A DNA stretch of 64,000 nucleotides from Cucumis sativus (Eukaryota > Streptophyta > Magnoliopsida > Cucurbitales > Cucurbitaceae). Shown piece by piece: positions 48,628 through 61,100 of the stretch. Positions within the stretch are counted from its first letter, which is position 1, and the number at the start of each line of letters is the position of its first letter. The translations under genes were made by a program, and so were the position numbers. The DNA is taken from assembly GCF_000004075.3 (NCBI RefSeq), contig NC_026658.2, positions 15,798,075 through 15,862,074 of the forward strand. The letters are read 5' to 3'. The notes under the pieces are model-generated. The model was not told where the DNA came from, did no database searches, and saw only the letters and a program-made list of their open reading frames with translations.

Positions 48628-49545
48628 ATGTGAAGAATATAGTTTCGTTTCCCTTTGCTTCCAAGTGGGAAAGTTTGTAAAATTGTTTGATATTAGTTAA
48701 TGGGTAGGAAGAAAAATAAATTAATAAAATATTCAAGTTAAGGCTTAAAATTACCTAAACCCAACGCAGAAAAAAAAAAAGACCAGTGGGCACATAATTG
48801 TAAGTTTAAAAGAAAAACAATCAAATTTAGTAACGAATTAACTATGCCTTGTAAACGTAATCAATCTATTTTGTAATTGTAATGAACTATGACTCTCCAA
48901 TTACAATTGTGGAGGTGTATGTGCTTAATTTGATTTGAACATTTTAAAGATCTTTTTAGTATATGTTCTCACATGTCATCAGTTATTGTTTTAATACAAA
49001 ATAACGTTAGCTATGACATAAATAATAGAATATGGTATTCCAGCAATAATAACAATAATGATGAAGTATTTTATTTTGGGTTCCTTTTTCTTACGTTTGT
49101 CATATAATGTATAGATTTTGTTTGAAATTTGTTGTTGATTTTTAATATAGCTATTTCAAGTAATTGTGTTGTTAATTTTTAATATATTCTGTGGTATCCA
49201 AAGGCCATTACACTTGTCTCTCGTTACAATAACAAGTCCAAATTTTTAGATTAAAAGGTTCCAATAATAGATCTTCTCTAGAAAGTCAAATCTTAATTAT
49301 CCAATGTTAAAACATTCGTATAAATACTAATTTGGTATAAAAAAATTGGTCTATGCATTTTAAATTCTCTCATTTTAGTTTTTGTATTTTTAAAAAATAA
49401 CAAGAAAAAGATTTAGTATAACTCTCTATTCACCAATTTTAGTGAAATAAAGTTATAAATTTGTAGGAATTGAAAATTTTATATTAAAATTGTGTAAACA
49501 AGAATCAAAGTAAGTTTTGAGCTGAGCATTTTAAAAAGAAAAATA
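48628..49545. other. Intergenic region between ferroportin and the tRNA gene
   Basis: Begins with the ferroportin 3' untranslated region. Otherwise AT-rich with nothing recognised. Confidence 0.6.
49539..49543 (-). terminator. Pol III T-run terminator of tRNA-Gln
   Basis: Five T on the minus strand within 8 bases of the tRNA 3' end. Confidence 0.6.
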
Positions 49546-49616
49546 GGTCCTACCGGGAGTCGAACCCAGGTCGCTGGATTCAAAGTCCAGAGTGCTAACC
49601 ACTACACCATAGAACC
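49546..49616 (-). tRNA. tRNA-Gln(UUG): tRNA-Gln (anticodon UUG)
   Basis: Read on the minus strand, a 71-base cloverleaf begins GGTTCTA and ends TAGGACC, which pair with one T-G wobble. The D-arm is GTGT/GCAC. The anticodon arm is CTGGA-CTTTGAA-TCCAG with anticodon TTG, decoding CAA. The T-arm is CTGGG-TTCGACT-CCCGG. The internal promoter B box GGTTCGACTCC is at 49566-49556. No intron and no encoded CCA. Directly downstream a T5 run (about 49543-49539) fits a Pol III terminator. A TCAAAAA sequence just upstream resembles the plant tRNA CAA start motif. Confidence 0.97.
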
Positions 49617-51048
49617 ATCTTTTTGACTAAAAATGCCTATTTTGTAAAATATTACTTTTTATTTTTTTTTCCAGCAATTCTATTCCTCAAAATATTAATA
49701 ATTTTGTTTAAAATTAAAAATACTTTAAGACGGACTCCGCGTTTATAGGCTCTATCATCAAATTTTATTTTTAAAAGCAACTTTTCTTAGTTTTCAAAAT
49801 TTATGTTGATTTTTTAAAATAATTGTTGAAGTATATAACTAAACTATAATATTTTAGAGGTAATAATAGTATTTATAAGCTTAATTTTAAAAAACAATAA
49901 TTACCAAATCATTTGTTATCGTTTTTACTATTTTCCACCGGAACTAAAATAATCCATATACTATAAATACAAAACTAAAATAATTTTACGTCTCAAACAC
50001 AAATTATTATAACTCTTTATTATAATAATCTAAGACTATAATAACTCACATCTTACTCTAAATATCCTTTCATCGTTATCAACATGACTTAATTTGTTAT
50101 TGGACAATGTTGATGATGAGAGAAAACAAGTGATATGAAGTAAAAAATAGGAAAATTTATTTTAAGTAACATAACCTTGAAAATATTTTCAGACACCATT
50201 TTAATGAGTATATTTTAGTTTTAGTTGTTTAGTTGTTAATTTAGATTAAATATATAATTTTAAAAAAAGTTTATTTTAATTATTGATTTGATTAGTTATT
50301 TGCCTACTTTTTAAAAAAAATTATAATTAGCCAGTATGAAGTTGTAATAAAAAAAACGTTTGAAATCCCATTGAATATAAAATATATGGTTCTATCAACT
50401 TAAAGAATAGACTTATCAAAAGGTTCTAAAATTCTACTAAATTAAATTACAATAAACGCAACCAAAATTCAAAAAACAAAAAACATTATAATTACCAAAA
50501 CCAGTCTGAATGATTGCAAACAGAACGAAGTTCTAATTAACAAACCAAAAAAGAAACCAAACCTTATTAACAAAGTCTTGATAAATACAAATCAAGATAT
50601 AACAAATACATCATAATAAGGAATATTTAAACAGAAGAAAAACCTAAATCTAGACATTGTTGTCCAAATTATATGAAAACTTTTTTTCTTAAAATCATGA
50701 AATTTAAAAAAAAAAAATAAACACTTATCTCTTTACTTTAAAAAATTGCAATATTGTTCCTCTAACTTTGATAAACATTTTTAAAATACCTTGGAGTAGA
50801 AGGAAATTGAGAAATGAAATTGTGTGATAGTAAGCTTGATTGAAAATTTAGATGATCACGTCATTTTAGACAAGGACCAATTAGTTTTCAAGTAAATTTC
50901 ATTTTATGTTCGAAATTCTAAATAGTATATACTTCAAAAATAGTTTTGAAACGTGTATAAAAGTTGAAAGAATATGATATTGCAAATTTCGAAAGTATAA
51001 AGATATTTTAAAAAGAAATGATAAATTAACGAGGATATTTGTTATAAT
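49617..51048. other. AT-rich intergenic DNA, nothing recognised
   Basis: No gene or repeat of note between the tRNA and the CASP-like gene on either strand. Confidence 0.6.
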
Positions 51049-52473
51049 TCAACCAACAAAATGAGTGGAAAATTTGTATCCAGAAATGAGAAGAGAAATT
51101 GCGAAGGTAAAGTAGGCCAAGAAAGCCATGCTAATGGAAGCAGCTGCCATATCAAAAAACTTCGTTATTATTGTGAACCCTTGATCATCCAGTTTTCTTC
51201 CTCTATTTGTCAAAGGAACTGCTGCTGATGCTGCTGATATCAACAAATATGCCAAAACCTGTAATTTCAACTTCTATTCTTTAATAACTTCAATCAACTC
51301 ATCTCTTTTTGAACATATCATAGCATGAAGAGTAGGATGACCTACTACTACACTTCATTCCAAATCTCAATTCTATATTATGAGATACTTATTAAAGTTT
51401 ATTGACGGTAATATTACAACATTCCGAAGATTAGGGTTTTTTTTTATATATAATATTTAGCTTTATTATTACATAACATTTGGAAAGAAAAGGTCATTTT
51501 TTTTGTTACTCCTTTTAAATTGATATATAATTAATAATTTGAGTTTTTATTGATACCAACTCTCAAAATTTAAAAGTTAAGTTGATGTTACTATTTTGAC
51601 CTAATATTTGTAGAGTTTGCAAGAAAAAATAAAAAAAGGAAAGATGTGCAGTTGAATAATAATTGGTATGCAAACTATTTGGTAAGTTTAGACCTTCAAT
51701 TTTCTACTCTTACATCTATTACAAAAAACAAAAGGAAAGAAAAGATGTAAGGGTTGCACCTGATCTGCAACAAAGTCAATGATGGCAAAAGTTGGTTGAG
51801 GAAACGTATATATTTTAGTAACAAATTGGATGACTTCTCGAATTCCTTGGTAGGCTGTATATACAGTGGAGATAATTGCAATTGCCAACAAATAACTGTT
51901 CATTTCAAAACATTTTCATTATTAGTGAAGTGATAAGTTAACAAATTTAAAAGCCGATAACCTTATGATTATTGTCTAATAGCCTTTGATTATCGTTTGA
52001 CACTCATATGATATCACTAATTTTGTCATATTTGTAATACCTAAAAAATAGGTGATAAGAATTATTCTTTTCTAAATATTTTTGTCATTTCGTGCAACTT
52101 TTCAGACTTAATTACCCATTCACATTTTTTATTTTCCTAAATTCATTTATTAGGGTTTGACACCTAATAGAAAATTAGAAATTAAATGGGATGTATTTAT
52201 AGAGTACCTGTATTCTTCATATTCTTCAAAATTAATTCCCTCTCCATGTCGATTGGAGAGCATGACAACAAAAGCAAGAAACGAAAATACAAAACTCGAC
52301 CATCTCAAACTGAGAGATAATATGCTCAACATGTTTTCTCTCTTCATTTTCTTTACTACTCCAGCAGCATCAATTTCGATTGAGGGTATTTTTGGTCTTG
52401 TTTCGACATTAGGAGCAGAAGGAACCGATGTGATTGATTCAGAGACATTAATGACTTGAGGATCGTTTGACAT
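51049..52473 (-). CDS. CASPL4D1: CASP-like protein, family 4D-type
   Basis: Four-helix plasma-membrane protein of the CASP-like (MARVEL-related) family; CASPs organise Casparian-strip membrane domains, but the role of most CASPLs is unclear. Exons on the minus strand: 52473-52208, 51895-51760, 51258-51049; GT-AG and phases agree, 203 aa, the usual size. The start is the ATG at 52473 (MSNDPQVINVSES); an in-frame TTG lies 15 bases upstream and is not needed. The N-tail of about 55 residues is hydrophilic. Helices: about 58-76 (LRWSSFVFSFLAFVVML, with the family Arg just before it), about 89-108 (YLLAIAIISTVYTAYQ), about 126-149 (IIDFVADQVLAYLLISAAS, with the conserved Asp) and about 170-194 (MAFLAYFTFAISLLIS). 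The subfamily number is from memory. Confidence 0.9.
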
Positions 52474-53197
52474 GTTTAGAAGAAACAAGGATAAGAGTAG
52501 TAGGATTACAAGTTTACAACATATTTATATATACATATAAGGTAGTGAAGGGGAAGGGGAAGGAGAAGTTGGATATGCTTTGGTCGTACAAATGTAATAT
52601 AGAGATATAAAAGACAACCTGGAAGGTTAGTCTACGGATAATAAGGACTCCACGTTCATAAGATCAATACTTGTTGACAGCTCATCTATTTCGTCAACTT
52701 CATACGTGGCCTCCAAATCATTTCGATCAACAAAAACCAAACTATTGGGCCGGATGTTTTCTCAAGATGGAATGGGCCGACCCCAGAATGTTTTGGTCCA
52801 TATCATTCACTTACAACTAGAATGAGTGCAATTTTGAAAAATGCCTAATAAAAGTAATTGGACTGCTTCTACATATACCACAAACCCTAAAATATTAACC
52901 AATATAGCACAACACAAAATAAATGCATATATAGAACAAAATCACCCCAAAAACATGAAAATACTAGAAATGAGAAACTCATGAAGCTAACATATTTTAT
53001 TTGGATTCACAAAAAAAAAAAGAAAAAAAAAAAGTAACAAAATAGAAGGTTTACTTTCGATAAATGATAAATCTTTATTTAAATTCATAAAATAGAAAAA
53101 TAATTGCTAGAACAAGGTCTTAGACGCTCCTACCTCATTCAAATAATTGAATTCTAATACAAATTTTCAAGAAACCACAAATACCCTGTAATTAAAA
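52474..53197. other. Upstream region of the CASP-like gene
   Basis: Contains the short leader and promoter of the minus-strand CASP-like gene. A purine-rich AAGGGGAAGGGGAAGG patch lies at about 52547-52568 and an ACGTGGC core at about 52703-52709. Otherwise nothing recognised. Confidence 0.5.
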
Positions 53198-53506
53198 TCA
53201 AACTTCCAATCCACAATTAATACCTATAAACATCAAACTTCCATTAGTTGCATAAACTATTGCAGCTTCTAGCTTGTTCCCTTCAAACCATTCAAAGTCT
53301 TCATACTTGGATTTTTTTCTTGTCGACTCTCTAACCGGAGACTTTGGGATTTTCATCTTGTCGGCTACTCTGATTGGAGATTCACATGTCGAACAACTCA
53401 CTGAAAACTCCAAGAAGAACCACGGCTGAAAAATATAACACCAATGACAATACTCATTGGAAACACTACTCGACCCTTCTATCCTCCTGCTCGTGGCTAA
53501 AGCCAT
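53198..53506 (-). CDS. Hypothetical short open frame, doubtful
   Basis: From an ATG at 53506 a 102-codon frame runs to 53198. It starts MALATSRRIEGSSSVSNEY and later has KYEDFEWFEGNKLEAAI. I recognise no domain, it has no conserved neighbour, and repeat-type DNA begins just upstream (from about 53760). It may be a gene fragment carried by a transposon. Confidence 0.15.
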   Translation of the reverse strand: MALATSRRIEGSSSVSNEYCHWCYIFQPWFFLEFSVSCSTCESPIRVADKMKIPKSPVRESTRKKSKYEDFEWFEGNKLEAAIVYATNGSLMFIGINCGLEV

Positions 53507-53759
53507 GAAATTCAACTAAACTCGACTCCAACAAACGTCGGAACGTCAGAACCCACCATGAACCCACAACAATATCGCAAAGCTGTCGAAACGAATGTCG
53601 AAGTCACTGTAAATAGCCCCAAAATCGTCAATTTTTGTATGCCTCGAAACATGTAGCTAAACCTCTTATGTCTTCCACTTCGTCAACCAACGTCTCTAAT
53701 GGAAACGGTAGACATGCGCAGCGAAAAAAGGAAGAGACTTTACTCTAATTGCAACTAAA

Positions 53760-54442
53760 CAAAATTTAGTAATCAACATGCATAATATTTTATGTCGCGA
53801 ACAAAACCCGTGACAGTTATTTACAGTCGTAGAAAGTCATTCTATGACAGTTTTCAAAAACTGTCACAATAAGTTTTTTCATGACAGAAAATAAATGTCA
53901 TTAATTACTATTTTATGCCAACAAATAATTGTCATCATTTTCATATGAACAATAGTTACAAAATATCTAGAAGTTTGGTATTGACGTTTAGAATTATGTT
54001 TTTACTTTTAATTTTTTATTACACATGTACTTTCGGAATTTACAAACGCGTACTTTTTTAACATTTGAATTAATTTTAATATAAATTTAATTTTGTATTT
54101 CAATAATTATTTTATAACGAAAAATAAAAAATAATATATATATAAAAATTATAAAAAGGTTTTCATGATGTACAAAACACGTCGAGCATGGACGCCCATT
54201 GCCGACATTTTGACCATGCCACACAATGCTTCTCCGACATCGTTCGTCGGTCGGCATAGACCCTGTTGGGCAAACGCTTTTGTCGACGTCATCGTGTTAA
54301 GCATCGGTTTAGCCAATCACAACACAGCATTGTCAATGATTGTCTCAATGTGGTGTTTTGCGTCGGAATAGACACGCTAGACGCGTTTTGTGAATTTTGC
54401 CGATGCATGTGTTCGTCGGAAGAACCCCTACTTTTTGTAGTG
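53760..54442 (-). mobile_element. Terminal region of a probable CACTA-type DNA transposon
   Basis: Read on the minus strand it starts CACTACAAAAAGTAGGGG at 54442, the classic CACTA end. The next 280 bases are GC-richer and hold clustered CGTCGG/CCGAC motifs in both orientations (about 54230-54260, 54282-54290, 54362, 54398-54420), as in subterminal repeats. Further in (53812-53920), TGACAG motifs cluster, including a perfect inverted repeat TGACAGTTTT-ca-AAAACTGTCA at 53845-53866. No transposase and no matching left end were found, so the inner limit is arbitrary and two different repeats may be joined. Confidence 0.5.
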
Positions 54443-55893
54443 AGCTCCCATATGCAAGTTTGTAATGTATACATGTAGGAGGCAAAGAGGTATAAAAGTT
54501 GTGATTTTTTTTCTTATATGCATATAAAAGTATAATAGCATAACTGAAGGTATAAGAAGATAAAGAAGAAAGGAGATTGAAAACTAACATGGAAGCTGAT
54601 CGCAACCAATAATGGAGAAATAAAAGGGAAAAAGAAGATAAAGAAAGGAAAAACAGGGACAAAATTGGAAGGGCGGTGAAGGGATGTTAAGGATGGAGAA
54701 GAAAGAACCGAAGGAAAAACAAGAAAGAAAGAACTTACGGATGGAGAAGGAAGGGCAGTCGAGGGCAAATTTGAAATTTTGACCTGTCAAACATTACCAT
54801 ATTTTACAAATATTGTTTCCTTGTGCTACATTTCATTTATTTCCTAAATTTTGCTACATAGTGCAATTTTCCTAGGTCTTGAACATTAAAATGATGAATA
54901 AGTTTTTTGAATTCCAATTTGATTTCTAATAGATTCTTAAAATCAAGCATATATAGTAGAAATTCATCACATTTTTAAAAAAATTAACAAATCAATAAAA
55001 TAGAAAAATAAAATTTTATATATAGCCAAAATAAAACTTCTTTTAAAAAGGTTTTGAAACTTATTTGAACTGTATACGTAAATTCTAGAAATCCATAGAT
55101 CATAACATGTTAGGGTTGAAATTAGTACACCTAATTACCTAAATTCATTGTCGTAACCAAGATAAAAGACCGACCTCGAGTAAAGATTGTATTTGAGAAT
55201 TAGGTGTCCTTAACTACCACAATTGTTCACCTTGCACCACATTAATGGACAGCGTCTCATTTTTTCACTCACTGGTTCGTCTCATTCTCTCATTCTTAAC
55301 CCAAATTCAACTGCAATAGTTTCCCTGGTGATCAAAATCTTACATCAACCAATTGTTCACACACAAAGCCCTACATTTTCTGATATTTTATAAGTTTTTT
55401 TTTTTCTTTTCTAAATCGAGGTTTCATTTTAAGGAAATAACAAAGGAGTTTTAATTCTTAAGAAAAGGAAAACCCATTTGGTTGAATGTAATCAAGTTCT
55501 TATTTATTATATCTTGAACTTTAGATTTGTAATTTTACAATAAATAGGTCTCTTACATTGCTCCCAAAACACACCAACTTCAACGTACAACTAAAAAGAA
55601 AGTATGTATTTCTTTCTTATCTTTCTCCAATTAACTCTTCAAGTGATTCTAGCTGTTGAACTTTCAGTTTTCCTGAAAAATATACGTTGCATCGATGGTT
55701 GATATAAAGATACGACAAACATCATAAACAAATTGGATCTCTTTAAAATTCACGCCTCAACTTAACTAATTGTTAACTTTATTTTGAACTTCTAAATTTG
55801 TAACCATTTGTAACCATCTAATCAGTAAAGTAATTTTTAACTGACTCCACATGTCAGTAAAAGAAAAAAAATGAAATACACATTATTGGATAA
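54443..55893. other. AT-rich intergenic DNA, nothing recognised
   Basis: An AG-rich patch at about 54590-54770 gives spurious minus-strand hydrophobic frames. No gene or RNA supported. Confidence 0.55.
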
Positions 55894-55900
55894 ACGTGGC
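55894..55900 (+). promoter_or_regulatory. ABRE-type element upstream of the LEA-like gene
   Basis: ACGTGGC, the core of ABA-response elements bound by bZIP factors, lies about 290 bases before the start codon. GCCACG motifs follow at about 56009 and 56049, and a TATATATA box at 56095-56102. This fits the ABA and seed control expected for the gene. Confidence 0.5.
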
Positions 55901-56190
55901 CAGAAATGGATTTAAAAGTGAAGAGAAGAAAGAGGAGGTAGAAGAGGTGGCAGATGGCAGGTGGCAGGTGCAGGTGAAAGAAAGCAGAATTTGGAGTTTC
56001 ACCCATGGCCGCCACGCTACAAACTTGGCTCTCTCCTTTGGCATGTCCGCCACGAAATTACTCACTCATCTCTTAATCCCAATCCCATTATTATTATATA
56101 TATATTATAATACCCAATTTCGTTTTCCTACAGCTTAATTCTCTCTGAATATTAGAAAATCAAATTCCCTAAATAATAACAACAATAATA

Positions 56191-56427
56191 ATGTCAGGAG
56201 CTCAGGGCGCCCAGCCGAAGGAATCGTTCACGGCAACCACTTACGAGTCGGTCTCCGGTGGAGAGAACCGCACGAGAACCGATATCCGTTCCCGGGAGGA
56301 CGCCGGGATGATTCAGATCGATAAAATTCAGGATAAAGTGGAAGACGCCGCGGGGAAAGGCGGTCCGGTGTTCGGTGCTGGGAAAGATGACAAAAAGCAA
56401 GACCTTGGAGTTACGGGCACTGGATAA
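56191..56427 (+). CDS. Small hydrophilic LEA-like / seed maturation protein
   Basis: Single exon, 78 aa. It starts MSGAQGAQPKESFTATTYE at the first ATG of the leader. Residues about 20-45 hold ENRTRTDIRSREDAG and IQIDKIQDKVEDAAGKGG, a charged amphipathic segment. The end is GPVFGAGKDDKKQDLGVTGTG. There are no Cys, no Trp, no signal peptide and no membrane segment, and the protein is rich in Gly, Asp, Lys and Thr, as in desiccation-protective LEA-type proteins. I recognise it as a conserved plant seed-maturation family but cannot give a certain symbol. Coding GC content is far above the flanks. The upstream ABRE and TATA box suggest ABA-responsive expression in seed or under drought. Confidence 0.82.
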   Translation: MSGAQGAQPKESFTATTYESVSGGENRTRTDIRSREDAGMIQIDKIQDKVEDAAGKGGPVFGAGKDDKKQDLGVTGTG

Positions 56428-57539
56428 GACCGAAAAGCTACAGTGGCTAGCACTTTTTAAATCTAAATTTGATCTTTTCTTTCATGTACGTACTGTTTCT
56501 TGTAGCATAACATATGCTTTTTTCTTTTTCTTTTTCTTTTTCCTTTGGTGAGACTTATAATATGAGATTTGATGATCATATATGATACATGCTAGGTTTT
56601 TTTCCCTTCTTGCAAAATATTTCATCTATATAAAGCTATTAGGACTTTTTTTGGTAATTTTTTTTAAAAAGTAAAAACAGTTTTAGGTTTTCAAATATAA
56701 AAAAATAAATAAAAATATTTGTAAATATAATACAGACAAACATAACATAACATATTAACAATGATATTTCTAATTATTTTGAATAATTAAAACCAACATG
56801 GTGATTTCTTTTGAGAAGAAGAGAAAAAAATTAGATGTGGTTGGTTTGACTTAAATGGGTTTCTTTTTGCTTTACTTTGTTCCTATTTGGAGGACAAATC
56901 ACAGGAGAAGAATTCCTTTTATTTTTAATGTTTTCCTTCAGCCAAATGATGAAAGGATTTGAAGGTGGAGTATGGATGTGTCTTGTATGTCTTATATAAA
57001 GTAAAAGATAAATTAAAAGTCGAAGAATAAAGCAAACAAACGATTCTTATATATCCGATTCTATAGTTGGGAAAGATTAATTTGATGATGAGGTTGTAGT
57101 TGTAGCCACATTTAAGAAATTTTGTTCTAAATTTTGTAAATATTTTTATTAGTATTATGGTATATTTGAAAATGTTTCCATGTTTTTATATTATTCAGCT
57201 TTTGGTAGAGAATAGCTTCCGTAGAAGCACTTGGGCAAGGAATGTGTAGTTGTCAATTTGTGCGAGGGGCCGATGGGGCATTAGGGGTTGATAAAAGAAA
57301 CATTGAAAAACCAAACTAATCTTAATAGATCCAATGCTTTTGTTTGATTTTTTTAGTATCTTCTTGCTTTGTATTTGGATTTCTTTTTTTCTTTTTTAAT
57401 ACATGCATTTGAATAGTGTCAAAATTAAAAATAAAAATGTCAAATGGCAAATATTAAAAGAAAATATATTTGGAAAAATATAAAATTGAGAACCAAATCG
57501 TCGATCCATACTGGTTTTGTTGTTTATTGTACATTGACT

Positions 57540-57780
57540 TTGTTGGTTTTAGATGTTAAATTAAGGCTTGATTTGGTTTTTGGTTTTTGGTTTTCTCTTA
57601 AAACCATCCAAATCAAATTAAACCGATTTAAGTTGCCTTAAAATTAAGGTTTGATTTTATTGGTTTTAGACCTTAATTTTAAATTAAGGTTTGAATTCGT
57701 TTTTTATTAGCTCTAAAACGAACCAAATCAAACTGAAGTTTTGATTTGGTTTTAGTCCTTAAATTAAGGCGATGATCCAA
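57540..57780. repeat. Interspersed direct and inverted AAATTAAGG / GGTTTGATTTGG repeats
   Basis: AAATTAAGG(C/T)TTGATTT-like copies occur at about 57558, 57641 and 57681. Inverted copies such as CCAAATCAAATTAAACC (57608) and ACCAAATCAAAC (57722) make the segment foldable. CCTTAATTT-t-AAATTAAGG at 57671-57689 is a near-perfect palindrome. Confidence 0.6.
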
Positions 57781-58013
57781 AAATATGTTTTTAATATTTT
57801 CAGATTTAAGAATTTTGTTGAAATTGTGTTTGGTAATGCAATTAATATTATTTCAAAATCGTTAATAAATATATTATATAATGTTTTTTTTTATTTCATT
57901 ACAATAACTAAGATATCATACAACTAACAATATAATATGTTATAAATTACACTATGGTTTTTATGCTTATATAAATGAAGTAAGAATACATTCAATAGTC
58001 ATTAACCTATCAT

Positions 58014-58130
58014 TAATAAATACAAGTCTTACTTATACTATCTAGTATAAATAAATACAAGTCATACTTAATATAAGTATAAATAAATACAAGTGTTACT
58101 TATATAGTATAAATAAATACAAGTCTTATA
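58014..58130. repeat. Tandem repeat, about 32 bp, four units
   Basis: AATAAATACAAGTCTTACTTA or a one-base variant recurs at about 58015, 58050, 58082 and 58111, with AGTATA spacers. Confidence 0.85.
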
Positions 58131-61100
58131 TAAATAATTATTTGCCGCTATAGTGGTAGTTTCACTGTAGTTTGGAGTTACATGTAGCAAAATAAAAAAT
58201 ATGTAAAGTAATGAGACTTCAATTTCATAATATATCGAGTAACAATAAATAAAAAATTAAAACAATAAAAGTAATAAACAAATAAAAGATTCAATAAGTT
58301 TACATATTTTCAAAATTTTAGTTAAATAAAACGTAAGGGTGATAAAAAAAATGATTGATTAAGAGTAGCGTTTTTAGATTTTTGTTATATCAAAATAGAT
58401 TTGACATCAAATCTAATATTCAAAATTAAAAAATAGAAAAGAAAAAGAAAAGGATTTGGTTCGAAATTAAAATTATAACAAACAAAAAAGATTAATTGCT
58501 AACGTTACAAGTTAAACAAAACATGCAACCAAGAAATATATAAAAGATTTTATTTAAGATAAATCATACCCAACAAATAAATATATTAAACATTGTCATT
58601 ATTAAAAATACATATTTTTGAAATCTAACTACATGCAGTAATAATTTCTTAAAGAGTATTCTTGAAATCTAACTAAATAAATATATTAAAGAGATATCTT
58701 CAAAATCTATCTAAATCAAAATAAATATGATATTGCTTTCAAATTTTAAAAAAATAGAGGAAGATGAGCTAGAATCCAACACTTCAACCTCAAATCGATT
58801 ATGTTATAATTCAAGAACCAATAGATAAAAATAGTTTCAAAAAATTCGGTTAATTTTACTTTATCCATGTAATTGTAGTTATAACCCAGAAATATAGTAA
58901 ATTAAAATAAGACTTATTAAAAAGATATTTTCGCAATCTAACTAAATCAAAACAAATATCATATCTAATTTTAGTTTTAGTTTTTTTTTAAAAAAAATAG
59001 AGGTGCTAAAATCGACACTCAAATATCAATTCGATTATGTTATAATTTACAAAAAATACACAATGTTTAAAGAATTAAAATTTGACTACGTTATAGTTAT
59101 AAACCCAATATACACTAAATCAAAATAAAAAAAATAAAGGATTTATAAAATACACTACATTTGAGAAAGATTACCGCGACCATAAAAATATTTTAAAAAA
59201 AGTCTGGCAATGCGTGTGGCACATTTTGCCATCTCTACAAACTTCTCTTTTTGAAAAGATAAAAATGAATTTGGATCTTGTACCAAACAGTGTTTAATTT
59301 TCATATAAATCATTGATAATCTATATAGATATGAAAATAAAATGTTGTAGATTTGTCCTAATTAATCGTTCCACTCTTTTATAATATACACACACGCACT
59401 CTTAGGTCCCATCGTTAAAATTTTGGTTCATTCTTTTTACCTATTTGCATGAATTTATCATTTATTTCTCCCCATCATATTTTTACGAGTTGGGCCATCA
59501 GAAGAATGTCACTTTCTTTGCATAATCAAAAGAATATTCCTTATCCTTCATCACTTATATACACTCTCCAACATTTTAGTTTTGGCTGACAAAATTCAAT
59601 AAAAGAATAATCTCAAATATCTTTTTTTTTTCTTTTCTCTCTTTTCTTTGAATAAAATGGGAAAATATCAATTTTATTTCCGAATGAGTGAAAATTCATA
59701 AATGTTGAAATGATTAGAAAAGAGAAATTTGTTTTACATTCCCATCCCTTCTTCCATCCCTTCTTGTGTAAAGGGAAAAGGGCCCTCAAAGGCTCAATCA
59801 ATCAAGTCATGTCCACTTCCAAATGGACCAACAACTATTCCCCAATCATATATTCCCTCTTGTTTCTTCTTTAAAAATTTCCCATTTTTGCCCCTCAAAA
59901 TGATCTGTTTTGATTTTGATATATATGTGTGTTTATGGATGTGTGTGTTACTTATTTCAATCTTTTAATTTAATAATTAAGTAATTAAAACCCTTCTCTT
60001 ACTATTTCTCTTTTTTCAACTAAACTCCAATGTGCTATTACTACTGTTTCATCCTCCATTTTAAGATATAAGATTCTACTTTTCTTTCTTCTTTTCCTCA
60101 CTACAAAAAATGACAAAACCCCGTTATTCTTCTGACTTCCCTACTTTAGTTCACATCTTTTTAGGGTACCCAATCCATTTTCACTTTCTTTCTCTCACTA
60201 AATTAAACCCTATCAATTTGTAAGTTGTATTTGCGGTGTAAAGTAGTATGCTATAATTACTCATTAAATATCTATCTCTTCCAATTATGTGAATACACTT
60301 TTAATTTAATACTTATTTTAAAGTCAGACAAACTATAAATATACGAACCAAAGTAGTATTTTAACATCTTCTATTATTTCATACACTACTCATAAAACTA
60401 AAGAGATAAAAAAGAGTACTTTCTTATTATTATCCATTCCTACATACATAAGAACTTCTCACCTGAAAATTTTGTGTTGCCTTGTAATTCCAATAATTTC
60501 TTTTGACATATATGAATTTGTCTCTTTCTCTAATAATAATTCATCCTTCTTTTAAAAAAAATAGTATGAATATTATTAATTTTATAATAAAATATCAAAT
60601 ATTCACATTTTTCAATGATTTGTTTTAGTTAACATGGTATGAGAACACAATGTTCTCTTCTTCTTTTTTTTAATTATTATTATAATTTAGTTTTCTTTCC
60701 AATTAATATAAAAAAGATATGGTAAAGTATCTCCTTCCAATAATGATCTTGATTAATTACTAGATATATAGCTTTCAGAGTACGTTGTTAAAATCTGTTA
60801 GTGGTTATTTTTTTAAGAATAAATAACTATTTTGATTGGCTAATTCTTCTTGTTTACTCAATCTATAATATGGTAGGGACAAAAAGGAAGGAAATTTTTT
60901 GAAACAATTGATATATTACCTGAAAATGAAGTTGGAGTTTTGTATAGATGTGTGGGAAGATGCGAGGAATATGTTTAGGGAAATAATGAATGTGAAATAT
61001 CATTCATTAAAGAAAAAATTATTGTACTATCAACCCTTACTCACCAATAAAAAAAATATCTCCAAATAAAGTCAATGAAACATTAAGAAAAAGTTGTTGT

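Noticed and set aside
54514-54790. Minus-strand Ser/Phe/Leu-rich frames
   Set aside because: They are the antisense of an AG-rich stretch; composition artefact.
60098-60118. CACTACAAAAAATGAC, possible CACTA transposon end
   Set aside because: No subterminal repeats, no partner end and no target duplication nearby; the short motif can occur by chance.
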